Source of the DNA: Clostridia bacterium
GTDB lineage: Bacteria; Bacillota; Clostridia; Oscillospirales; CAG-272
Direction of reading: 5' to 3'
NCBI GenBank assembly: GCA_017466495.1
Contig: JAFTUB010000097.1
Coordinates: 1 to 5,235 of the forward strand
DNA length: 5,235 bases
The notes beneath the pieces were generated by a model that was given only the letters and a program-made list of their open reading frames with translations, had not been told where the DNA came from and did not search any database. Both the position numbers and the translations under genes were made by a program. Shown here piece by piece: positions 1 to 5,235 of this stretch (the first letter of the stretch is position 1; every line of letters begins with the position of its first letter).

Positions 1-1142
1 CCCACGGCGGCAGCGAGCGTCTCACCGAGCGGATGTGCGTCCGCCCCACTTCCGAGACCCTCTTCTGCGAGCACTATGCCAATATTATCCGCTCCTACCG
101 TGACCTGCCCAAGAACTACAACCAGTGGTGCTCGGTGGTGCGCTGGGAGAAGACCACCCGTCCTTTCCTGCGTTCCCGCGAGTTCCTGTGGCTGGAGGGC
201 CACACCATGCACGCCACTGCCGAGGAGGCCGAGGCACGCACGCTGCAGATGCTCAACGTTTATGCCGACTTCTTTGAGGACGATCTGGGCATTCCTGTGC
301 TCAAGGGCCGCAAGACCGACAAGGAGAAGTTTGCCGGTGCCGAGGCAACCTATACCGTTGAGGCGCTGATGCATGACGGTAAGGCACTGCAGGGCGGTAC
401 TTCCCACAACTTCGGTGACGGTTTTGCCAAGGCGTTTGATATCAAGTACCTGGATAAGGACAACAAGATCAAGTACGCGCACCAGACTTCCTGGGGCGTT
501 TCCACCCGTATGATCGGTGCCATCATCATGACCCACGGCGATGATAACGGCCTGGTTCTGCCTCCTGCCGTTGCGCCCATTCAGGTTGTCGTCGTTCCTG
601 TGCAGATGCACAAGGAAGGCGTTGTGGAGGCTGCGGCCAAGGTTCGCGATGAGATCGCTTCCTATGCCCGCGTGAAGATGGACGACAGCGATAACAGCCC
701 CGGCTGGAAGTTTGCCGAATATGAGATGAAGGGCGTTCCGCTCCGCCTTGAGCTTGGTCCCCGCGATATCGAGCAGGGACAGTGCGTCCTTGTCCGCCGC
801 GACAACCGGGAGAAGATCTTCTGCCCCCTGGACAAGCTGGCTGAGACCATTCCCGCCGTGCTAGCCGATATCACCAAGGCCCTGTACGAGAAGGCTGCTG
901 CCAACCGCGCCAACCGTACCTGGGAAGCACACTCCCTGGAGGAGCTGTGCGAGATTGCCGCAAGCAAGTCGGGCTACATCAAGGCCATGTGGTGCGGCGA
1001 CCTGGAGTGCGAGCTGAAGCTCAAGGAGCAGGCTGATGTGTCCTCCCGCTGTATGCCCTTCGGCGAGGAGCCCATCGGTGACGTCTGCGTTTGCTGCGGC
1101 AAGCCGGCCAAGAAGCTGGTTTACTGGGGCAAGGCATATTAA
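1..1142 (+). CDS. proS: Prolyl-tRNA synthetase, type 3 (archaeal/eukaryotic-like), 3' part
   Basis: This cytoplasmic class II aminoacyl-tRNA synthetase charges tRNA-Pro with proline using ATP. The frame is open from the window start (first whole codon at 3), so the ATG at 33 is internal; about 379 codons are visible of a family length near 480, and the N-terminal part, including motif 1, is off the window. Visible in order: the R-P-T-S-E-T segment (42-59), class II motif 2 starting R-W-E-K-T-T-R-P (from 141), the H-G-D-D-N-G-L-V-L-P-P motif 3 (about 534-566), an anticodon-binding domain (about 579-830), and a C-terminal cysteine-rich zinc-type domain (cysteines in W-C-G, L-E-C, S-R-C and C-V-C-C-G) ending in the Y-W-G-K-A-Y tail typical of type 3 enzymes. 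No large editing insertion lies between motifs 2 and 3, which separates it from the long bacterial type. The gene ends at TAA 1140-1142 and is followed by a terminator. Confidence 0.97.
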   Translation, partial: HGGSERLTERMCVRPTSETLFCEHYANIIRSYRDLPKNYNQWCSVVRWEKTTRPFLRSREFLWLEGHTMHATAEEAEARTLQMLNVYADFFEDDLGIPVLKGRKTDKEKFAGAEATYTVEALMHDGKALQGGTSHNFGDGFAKAFDIKYLDKDNKIKYAHQTSWGVSTRMIGAIIMTHGDDNGLVLPPAVAPIQVVVVPVQMHKEGVVEAAAKVRDEIASYARVKMDDSDNSPGWKFAEYEMKGVPLRLELGPRDIEQGQCVLVRRDNREKIFCPLDKLAETIPAVLADITKALYEKAAANRANRTWEAHSLEELCEIAASKSGYIKAMWCGDLECELKLKEQADVSSRCMPFGEEPIGDVCVCCGKPAKKLVYWGKAY

Positions 1143-1151
1143 TGACCGATT

Positions 1152-1192
1152 CCGGGGGTGCTGTGTTGACCGACGCGGCAGCCCCGGTTTTT
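1152..1192 (+). terminator. Rho-independent terminator of proS
   Basis: It begins nine bases after the proS stop. CCGGGG (1152-1157) pairs with CCCCGG (1182-1187), and CTG (1161-1163) pairs with CAG (1179-1181) across a 3-base bulge on the left arm. A run of five T follows (1188-1192). It separates proS from the SEDS gene, although read-through may still feed the downstream gene because no convincing promoter fits in the 32 bases between the T run and its start codon. Confidence 0.8.
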
Positions 1193-1224
1193 CGGTGGTA
1201 AGTATTTGAAAGAAAGGAGGACGC

Positions 1225-2364
1225 ATGACAATATCAGCTTATTCGATCCGTGATCGCTTCCGGCGGATCGACCCCATCCTTTTGCTGTGCTCGGTGATTC
1301 CCACGGCTTTCAGTCTGCTCACGCTGTTTGGCTGCCGGGATGCCTACGCGGGCGGAATGAAGCGTGTAATTGTTCAGTTTGCCGCCGCGGCACTGGGAAT
1401 GCTGCTCACGGTGATGATCGCCAATCTTGACTATGAATATGCGGTCAATAAGCTCTTTTGGGGTATTTTTGCCTTTTCGGTTGTGCTCCTGGTGCTGGTG
1501 CTGACCCCCCTGGGGACAAGCGAGGGGACCAACCAAAGCTACATCGTCATTCCCTTCCTCCCCATCAATTTGCAGCCCTCCGAGGTGGTCAAATTCAGTT
1601 TTATTCTCACCTTTGCCAAGCATCTCGATCTGGTGAAGGCAAAGATCAATCACCCGCTGAGTCTTCTCGGCCTGGGGCTGCACGCCGGTCTGATCATTGT
1701 GCTTGTCCTGCTGGAGAAGGACCTGGGTGTGGCGCTGGTGTACATCGCCCTCACCGCCATTATGCTCTTCGGCGCGGGGCTCAGCCTGGGGTATTTTGCC
1801 GGGGCGATCGGTGCGGCGGTATTGGCCGCGCCCTACCTGTGGTCTGTGCTGGCGACCCACCAGCAGGAGCGCATTATCTACGGTTTCCGACCCGATCTGG
1901 ATCCCCTGGGGGCGGGTATGCACGCCATGACCAGCAAGGCGGCTATCGCTTCCGGCGGTCTGTGCGGCCGAGGCATGAGCGGCGCGGTGGCCTATCAGAG
2001 TATGCCCACCAAGGGCACCTACACCGACTTTATTTTTGCCATTTTCGGCGAGATGTTCGGCTTCTTCGCCTGCTTTCTTTTGATCTTGATCTATGCGGTG
2101 ATGATCATCCGTACCCTGCACATTGCCCGTCGGCACCGCAAGGATATGGGTTCCTTCATCTGTATCGGCGTGGCAGGGGTTCTGCTGGCCCAGGTGCTGG
2201 AGAATATCGGCATGTGCCTGGCTATGCTGCCGGTGGTGGGGATCACGCTCCCCTTCATGAGCTACGGCGGTTCTTCCATGCTGACCAACTATGCGCTGCT
2301 TGCCCTGGTGCACAGCGTTCACGCCAATCGGAACAAATATTACTTTGAGCGTGAGCCGTCGTAA
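1225..2364 (+). CDS. FtsW/RodA/SpoVE family SEDS peptidoglycan glycosyltransferase (RodA-like)
   Basis: This is a polytopic membrane protein that polymerises lipid II into glycan strands, normally with a class B PBP partner; none is encoded here. The 379-aa length is normal for the family. The sequence shows many hydrophobic segments, L-Q-P-S-E (116-120), E-K-D-L-G (164-168), S-G-G-L-C-G-R-G in the large extracellular loop, T-D-F-I-F-A (267-272), E-N-I-G-M, and L-P-F-M-S-Y-G-G-S-S near the C terminus (342-351). The Asp at 268 in T-D-F aligns with the essential SEDS aspartate. The ATG at 1225 is chosen because AAAGGAGG (1213-1220) lies four bases upstream. The extracellular loop is atypical: the usual G-T-Q and H-T-D-F are replaced by A-Y-Q and Y-T-D-F, and G-E-E by G-E-M. 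RodA, FtsW and SpoVE roles cannot be separated from sequence alone, so no symbol is given. The gene is convergent with spoVAF. Confidence 0.94.
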   Translation: MTISAYSIRDRFRRIDPILLLCSVIPTAFSLLTLFGCRDAYAGGMKRVIVQFAAAALGMLLTVMIANLDYEYAVNKLFWGIFAFSVVLLVLVLTPLGTSEGTNQSYIVIPFLPINLQPSEVVKFSFILTFAKHLDLVKAKINHPLSLLGLGLHAGLIIVLVLLEKDLGVALVYIALTAIMLFGAGLSLGYFAGAIGAAVLAAPYLWSVLATHQQERIIYGFRPDLDPLGAGMHAMTSKAAIASGGLCGRGMSGAVAYQSMPTKGTYTDFIFAIFGEMFGFFACFLLILIYAVMIIRTLHIARRHRKDMGSFICIGVAGVLLAQVLENIGMCLAMLPVVGITLPFMSYGGSSMLTNYALLALVHSVHANRNKYYFEREPS

Positions 2365-2376
2365 ACGAATACCGAG

Positions 2377-2411
2377 AAAACAGCCCGCCCCCGATGGGGC
2401 GGGCTGCTTTT
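2377..2411. terminator. Bidirectional terminator shared by the SEDS gene and spoVAF
   Basis: A perfect 11-bp GC-rich stem is formed by CAGCCCGCCCC (2381-2391) and GGGGCGGGCTG (2396-2406), with a CGAT tetraloop. It is flanked by AAAA (2377-2380) on the left and TTTT (2408-2411) on the right, so it has a short T run on either strand. It lies 16 bases after the SEDS gene stop and four bases after the spoVAF stop, and the last T of the plus-strand run is also the first base of the spoVAF stop codon. Confidence 0.92.
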
Positions 2412-3808
2412 CATTTTGTCACCCGGTAGACCAGCCGCTTGAGGGCGGTGCCGTTGAAGGGGATCAGGGGATAGAGATAGGAGCGTCGGCGGTTGACCGT
2501 GCTGTTGGAGGCCAGCAGTATGATGCACAGGAGAAGACCGCCCGCAAAGCCCCACACGTCAAAGAGCGCGGTGAGGATCAGCAAGCCCATGCGCAGGAAC
2601 TTGAAGGCGTAGCCAAGCTCCATGCTGGGTTGGGTAAAGTTTGCGATGGCCACGAAGGCCATATACAAAATCACCTCCGGCATCAGCCAGCCGATGTTTA
2701 CCGCAAAGTCACCCAAGATCAGACCGCCCACCACCGAGAGGGAATTGGTGAGCATACTGGGGGTGTTCATGGAGGCCAGCTTCAGCCCGTCGATGACAAA
2801 TTCGGTGAGAAGAAGCTGGGCAAAGATGGGAATCCTTGCCTCTGAAGCGGGAAGAATAAAGGCCATCCATCCCGGGAGCCATTCGGGGTGACTGATGAGC
2901 AGATACCACAGCGGGGTGAGAAACAGGGTGATCCAAAAGATGGCGTGGCGCAGCAAGCGAATATAGCAGCCGGTGATGGGGGGGAAGTAGTAGTCCCCCG
3001 TTTCCTGAAGAAAATCAAAGATGGAGGTGGGCAGAATCATGGCCTCGGGGGAATTGTCACAGAGGATCAGCACACTCCCCTCCAGCAGAGAGGCCGCCGC
3101 CGCATCGGGACGTTCGGTACAGCGGATCTTGGGAAAGGGATTGTACCAGCGTGTGCGGATGAGGCATTCCGCCATGGACTGGTGTCCAAGGGAAAGGGCA
3201 TCGGTACGGAGCTCGGTCAGCCTTTTTCGCAGATAAGCCACATACTTAGGGTCAGCCTTTCCTTCCACATAGCAGAGAACCACATCGGTGCGGGACTCGC
3301 TGCCCACGGTATGGTAGGCCATGGTCAGACGCGGATCACGGATGCGGCGGCGGATAAGAGCGGTGTTGAACACCAAGGTTTCCACAAAGCCGTCCCGGGC
3401 ACCTCGCATGACGCGATCATTTTCGGGCTCCTGCGTGGTGCGGGCAGGGTAGGTCCGCGCATCAATGACCAGAGCGGTGGGGCCGAAGGTGGAGCCGAGC
3501 GCCACTGTAGCCCCGCTGAGTACCATGGTCACCATGGCATCCACCGATTCGATGACATCGGCCTCCACGTAGGTGACTTGCCGTTGAATGAATTCCCGCG
3601 CGTCATTGCCCAGCCCCTTCAGACTGACGAAGGGCAGCAGAAGCTTCTGCATCACGGCATCCTTCACAAAACCGTCGATGTAGTAGAGGGTCAGCTCGTC
3701 CTCTCCGACCCGAAGGATCTTCTTGATGATGTCAAAGCTCTCTTCCACGCGCAGAAGCCGATCCAGCTCTGCCACGTTGTCCCGGTAATTGCTCCCCAAC
3801 TTTTGCAT
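2411..3808 (-). CDS. spoVAF: Spore germination protein SpoVAF (GerA A-subunit family)
   Basis: This GerABKA-family membrane protein of the spore inner membrane is known in Bacillus to boost germination, as a homologue of germinant-receptor A subunits encoded with the SpoVA dipicolinic-acid channel. At 465 aa it has close to the usual length. A soluble N-terminal region (about 1-280) contains P-E-N-D-R-V-M-R-G (128-136), D-G-F-V-E-T-L-V-F-N-T-A (139-150), R-R-R-I-R-D-P (153-159) and W-Y-N-P-F-P (221-226), a signature closer to SpoVAF than to GerAA/GerKA. Hydrophobic segments follow from about 288 to 433, including I-D-G-L-K-L-A-S-M-N-T-P (339-350) and L-G-D-F-A-V (365-370). The tail has Y-L-Y-P-L-I-P-F-N-G (444-453). 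The ATG at 3806-3808 has AAAAGGAG (3816-3823) seven bases upstream. No gerB, gerC or spoVA gene is adjacent, so it appears to be monocistronic. A sigma-G-like promoter lies just upstream. A generic GerA-type A subunit is the alternative, but less likely. Confidence 0.9.
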   Translation of the reverse strand: MQKLGSNYRDNVAELDRLLRVEESFDIIKKILRVGEDELTLYYIDGFVKDAVMQKLLLPFVSLKGLGNDAREFIQRQVTYVEADVIESVDAMVTMVLSGATVALGSTFGPTALVIDARTYPARTTQEPENDRVMRGARDGFVETLVFNTALIRRRIRDPRLTMAYHTVGSESRTDVVLCYVEGKADPKYVAYLRKRLTELRTDALSLGHQSMAECLIRTRWYNPFPKIRCTERPDAAAASLLEGSVLILCDNSPEAMILPTSIFDFLQETGDYYFPPITGCYIRLLRHAIFWITLFLTPLWYLLISHPEWLPGWMAFILPASEARIPIFAQLLLTEFVIDGLKLASMNTPSMLTNSLSVVGGLILGDFAVNIGWLMPEVILYMAFVAIANFTQPSMELGYAFKFLRMGLLILTALFDVWGFAGGLLLCIILLASNSTVNRRRSYLYPLIPFNGTALKRLVYRVTK

Positions 3809-3840
3809 GAGGGTTCTCCTTTTCGGTGGTATTCCAGCAA

Positions 3841-3870
3841 AAGTATGGACGGAATGGGGGCTTTTTATGC
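3841..3870 (-). promoter_or_regulatory. Sigma-G-like (forespore) promoter of spoVAF
   Basis: Read on the minus strand, GCATA (3866-3870) is followed by exactly 18 bases and then CATACTT (3841-3847). The Bacillus sigma-G consensus is roughly GYATR-N18-CATnnTA, so the -35 is a full match, the spacer is exact, and only the last base of the -10 differs. Transcription would start near 3834, leaving a leader of about 25 bases that carries the ribosome binding site before the ATG at 3808. Expression in the forespore is what is expected for a SpoVAF gene. Sigma-F overlap is possible because the -35 preferences are similar. Confidence 0.72.
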
Positions 3871-3929
3871 AAAAACAGCCTGCCGCATTTCTCTGTTGTC
3901 TTTAACGGAGAAATTACGGGCACAGAAAG

Positions 3930-3957
3930 TCGGCAGAGAACTTGTTTTCTCTGCCGA
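3930..3957. repeat. 11-bp perfect inverted repeat overlapping the GNAT promoter
   Basis: TCGGCAGAGAA (3930-3940) and TTCTCTGCCGA (3947-3957) are perfect inverted arms around a six-base loop. Flanking AAA (3926-3928) and TTT (3958-3960) could extend the stem past a bulged G at 3929. The right arm overlaps the spacer of the putative plus-strand promoter and the loop contains most of its -35, so an operator is possible. It resembles a weak terminator, but no gene on either strand now ends toward it, so it may instead be left over from an insertion. Confidence 0.65.
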
Positions 3958-3970
3958 TTTGTGTTATACT
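3942..3970 (+). promoter_or_regulatory. Putative sigma-A extended -10 promoter for the GNAT gene
   Basis: TTGTTT (3942-3947), a 17-base spacer and TATACT (3965-3970) form a vegetative-type promoter with a TGT extension directly before the -10 (3962-3964). The -10 matches the consensus at five of six positions; the -35 matches at three, which the extended -10 could offset. Transcription would start near 3977, giving a leader of about 144 bases before the GNAT ATG. A weaker alternative closer to the gene is TTGTAA (4055-4060) with GATAAA (4079-4084), 18 bases apart. Confidence 0.5.
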
Positions 3971-3986
3971 GGGGCTAACGAGAAGC

Positions 3987-4003
3987 CTCCCTCCCGGAGG
4001 GAG
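3987..4003 (+). repeat. Short inverted repeat in the GNAT leader
   Basis: CTCCCTCC (3987-3994) and GGAGGGAG (3996-4003) are exact reverse complements around a single C. In RNA this can form a seven-pair stem with a three-base loop. No T run follows, so it is not an intrinsic terminator. The right arm is a strong Shine-Dalgarno-like sequence placed four bases before an in-frame TTG (4008). It could also be the core of a short dispersed palindromic repeat, which cannot be tested within this window. Confidence 0.6.
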
Positions 4004-4007
4004 CCTA

Positions 4008-4124
4008 TTGAAGCGTTCGTACAACTTTAGGGGGATGGGCTGTGCCCGAAGCCGTTGTAATACAAAGGCGAAACTGGCGATAAACAGAACGATAAATAAG
4101 AATTTGACGGAGAATTCATTATGA
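4008..4124 (+). CDS. Possible 38-aa leader ORF ahead of the GNAT gene
   Basis: This is a tentative reading frame from TTG 4008 to TGA 4122-4124, encoding a basic 38-residue peptide rich in Lys, Arg and Asn that resembles no family I know. Three points support it: the strong GGAGGGAG (3996-4003) four bases upstream, its place inside the predicted GNAT transcript, and a stop codon overlapping the GNAT start as ATGA (4121-4124), the usual arrangement for translational coupling. Against it are the TTG start, the short length and the lack of any homology I can recognise. An in-frame ATG at 4035 has a G run immediately before it but no proper spacing. It may be a chance frame. Confidence 0.25.
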   Translation: MKRSYNFRGMGCARSRCNTKAKLAINRTINKNLTENSL

Positions 4125-4702
4125 AAATATCAGTTTGTAAACTAACACATGAATTATTGGAAGATTGGTTATCTTATTTTGATAAAGATGCATTTTCAGA
4201 CAATGATGAATGGTGCGGATGTTATTGTATGTGCTATCATTGGGATAGTGAGTTGCAAAAGAAGCGGGCTTGGAATTGCGATAGAGATTGCGCTAAGTTC
4301 AATAGAGAACAAGCAATCAACTTCATAAAAAGCGGTCGCATGCAGGGATATTTAGCATATGTTCAAGGAAAGGTTGTTGGATGGTGCAATTCGAATAATA
4401 AAAAAGCGTACATTAACGTCAATTTTAATTTTGCAGAAGAAGCACCTGACAACGGTGAAAAAATCAAATCCATCGTTTGCTTTTCTGTTGCACCAAAATA
4501 TAGGGGATGTGGCGTTGCCACCGCCTTGCTTGAATATGTATGTAAGGATGCAAAAGTCGATGGATTTGATTTGGTAGAAGCGTATCCATTTGCACACAAT
4601 GAAAATCATGCTTATCACGGCCCTTTATCTATGTACAAAAAGTATGGATTTGAATTTTGTAGACAGATTGAAGGATGTATGGTTTGCAGAAAAATTCTTT
4701 GA
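4121..4702 (+). CDS. Cysteine-rich GNAT family N-acetyltransferase
   Basis: This is a putative acetyl-CoA-dependent acetyltransferase of unknown substrate. The 193-aa protein has a C-terminal GNAT fold: strand and motif A at I-V-C-F-S-V-A-P-K-Y (118-127), the acetyl-CoA loop R-G-C-G-V-A (128-133) matching R-x-x-G-x-A, then a helix, and a terminal M-Y-K-K-Y-G-F (171-177) typical of motif B. The N-terminal region carries an unusual W-C-G-C-Y-C-M-C-Y-H-W cluster (31-41), and the protein has 14 cysteines in all. The ATG is supported by GGAG (4109-4112) eight bases upstream. Its composition is strikingly AT-rich (16 G+C among the 60 bases 4141-4200) and codons favour AAA, AAT and TTA, unlike the GC-rich neighbours, which suggests horizontal acquisition. 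Small-molecule or antibiotic acetylation is possible but not shown. It is convergent with ylmH. Confidence 0.87.
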   Translation: MKISVCKLTHELLEDWLSYFDKDAFSDNDEWCGCYCMCYHWDSELQKKRAWNCDRDCAKFNREQAINFIKSGRMQGYLAYVQGKVVGWCNSNNKKAYINVNFNFAEEAPDNGEKIKSIVCFSVAPKYRGCGVATALLEYVCKDAKVDGFDLVEAYPFAHNENHAYHGPLSMYKKYGFEFCRQIEGCMVCRKIL

Positions 4703-4765
4703 TTCATAGAAGTAGTAGTTAGCGACAAATTCCAATTTATCGAACAACGATACACCACACCACAC

Positions 4766-4798
4766 AAAAAGACTGCTCCGTTTTTCGGAACAGTCTTT
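4766..4798. terminator. Bidirectional terminator between the GNAT gene and ylmH
   Basis: AAAGACTGCTCCG (4768-4780) pairs with CGGAACAGTCTTT (4786-4798) around a TTTTT loop, with a single C/A mismatch (4776 and 4790). On the minus strand the stem runs into a stretch of five T (complement of 4766-4770), making a good terminator for ylmH that begins four bases after its stop. On the plus strand the T-rich tail is weaker, but it can still end the GNAT transcript. Confidence 0.88.
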
Positions 4799-4802
4799 CT
4801 CT

Positions 4803-5235
4803 TTATCTTGTATACACCCGTACAATGCAGTTGGATTTTCCTTTTTTGGAGAGGGAGCCCACGCCGTCGTAAATAAACTTGCCGTAGCCCCGCACAGAGA
4901 CCGTGTCGCCCTCTTTCAGCTGGTAGCTGTTGTTCTCCGTCACTTTGGCGTTCACCGCCACCTTTTTGCTGCGGAACAGCACGTTGGCGTCCTCCCGGGA
5001 AAGGCGGAAGAGCCTGGCGATCACTGCGTCGATGCGGGGGCTGGCGGCCTGCACCACCTGTTCTTTCAGGGTGAAAAGCATTTCCGCCGGCACTTCTTCC
5101 GTCACCTCGCAGCGCACCGCCGTGTGGCGCACGCTGTCTATGTTGCGGGCAATGTAATCCGCCATGGCCTCGGTACAGAACATAAAGGCAACGTTTTCTT
5201 TAATGCAAATATCGCCACTGCATTCCCGCTCCAGC
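4803..5235 (-). CDS. ylmH: YlmH-family S4-domain RNA-binding protein, 3' part
   Basis: This is an S4-domain protein of the YlmH family, usually encoded near sepF/ylmG/divIVA in Firmicutes; it binds RNA and is implicated in rescue of stalled large ribosomal subunits. The frame stays open to the window edge, and the residues before the Met at 5183 (including G-D-I-C-I) fit the family, so that Met is internal; about 143 codons are visible of a usual length near 250-260. Visible parts are the end of the N-terminal domain with A-D-Y-I (M-A-D-Y in the family), a linker, and a C-terminal S4 domain starting R-I-D-A-V-I-A-R-L-F-R-L-S-R and containing K-K-V-A-V-N and L-K-E-G-D-T-V-S-V-R-G-Y-G-K-F. It ends at TAA (4803-4805), directly followed by the terminator. 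Composition matches the core genes to the left of the GNAT gene, so the locus resumes here after the AT-rich insertion. Confidence 0.88.
   Translation of the reverse strand, partial: LERECSGDICIKENVAFMFCTEAMADYIARNIDSVRHTAVRCEVTEEVPAEMLFTLKEQVVQAASPRIDAVIARLFRLSREDANVLFRSKKVAVNAKVTENNSYQLKEGDTVSVRGYGKFIYDGVGSLSKKGKSNCIVRVYTR

Larger units (their letters stand above)
3809..4120. other. Intergenic region between divergent spoVAF and the GNAT gene
   Basis: These 312 bases separate two divergently transcribed genes. Reading outward from spoVAF they hold its ribosome binding site (3816-3823), the sigma-G-like promoter (3841-3870), an unassigned 3871-3929 stretch, a long inverted repeat (3930-3957) overlapping a plus-strand promoter, a second inverted repeat (3987-4003), a possible leader ORF and the GNAT ribosome binding site GGAG (4109-4112). 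Composition changes from mixed to AT-rich at roughly 4055, near the short palindrome TTGTA-A-TACAA (4055-4065), a possible edge of the imported segment. Confidence 0.6.

Noticed and set aside
1188..1200. Shared 12-base sequence TTTTCGGTGGTA near 1189-1200 and 3820-3831
   Set aside because: One match of this length is expected about once by chance in a window this size, and the two copies sit in unrelated contexts on the same strand relative to oppositely oriented genes.
1166..1207. Possible promoter for the SEDS gene starting with TTGACC (1166-1171)
   Set aside because: No -10-like hexamer lies 16-19 bases downstream; that position is the terminator T run. The AT-rich GTATTT is too far away.
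1234..2322. Long minus-strand open frame opposite the SEDS gene (362 codons)
   Set aside because: The translation is rich in His, Gln and Gly, the usual antisense of a hydrophobic membrane protein in GC-rich DNA. It has no ribosome binding site or domain that I can see.
1458..2348. Plus-strand frame overlapping the SEDS gene (296 codons)
   Set aside because: It is out of frame with a complete SEDS protein whose motifs run uninterrupted, so there is no frameshift to explain.
3942..4007. Extension of the GNAT leader frame upstream of 4008
   Set aside because: This part overlaps the predicted -35 and -10 elements and would lie before the transcription start; it has no ribosome binding site.
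2888..4030. Long plus-strand open frame opposite spoVAF (380 codons)
   Set aside because: It lies antisense to a well-recognised SpoVAF gene, runs across the spoVAF promoter, and its translation is Gly/His/Gln-rich with no recognisable domain. It is a shadow frame of GC-biased codons.
4625..4825. Minus-strand frame opposite the end of the GNAT gene (66 codons)
   Set aside because: It runs through the terminator hairpin and is antisense to the GNAT C terminus; there is no ribosome binding site and no similarity I recognise.

Overview
The window looks like core chromosome of a fairly GC-rich, endospore-forming Clostridia member, probably Oscillospiraceae/Ruminococcaceae-like. This rests on a SpoVAF-type spore germination protein, a type 3 (archaeal-like) prolyl-tRNA synthetase, a clostridial SEDS glycan polymerase and a YlmH-family S4 protein, all in GC-rich codons with strong AGGAGG-type ribosome binding sites. 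The family placement is inference.

Layout from left to right: the 3' part of proS (+, cut by the window start) ends in an intrinsic terminator. A complete FtsW/RodA/SpoVE gene (+) follows. It converges on a complete spoVAF (-), and a perfect 11-bp hairpin acts as a shared bidirectional terminator between them. A 312-bp intergenic region then carries a convincing sigma-G-like promoter for spoVAF on the minus strand. On the plus strand it holds a sigma-A-like promoter, two inverted repeats and a possible short leader ORF ahead of an AT-rich, cysteine-rich GNAT acetyltransferase gene (+). That gene converges on the 3' part of a ylmH-like gene (-, cut by the window end), with another bidirectional terminator between them.

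The genes do not form one pathway. Translation (proS, ylmH), wall synthesis (SEDS) and germination (spoVAF) are housekeeping or sporulation functions, each delimited by its own terminator. The GNAT gene is the outlier: its composition is far more AT-rich than its neighbours, so it is probably a horizontally acquired single-gene insertion. The most interesting points are the stand-alone spoVAF with its own forespore-type promoter, and the structured leader of the GNAT gene. I found no RNA gene, CRISPR array, transposase or complete mobile element, and nothing that amounts to a clearly new multi-gene system.
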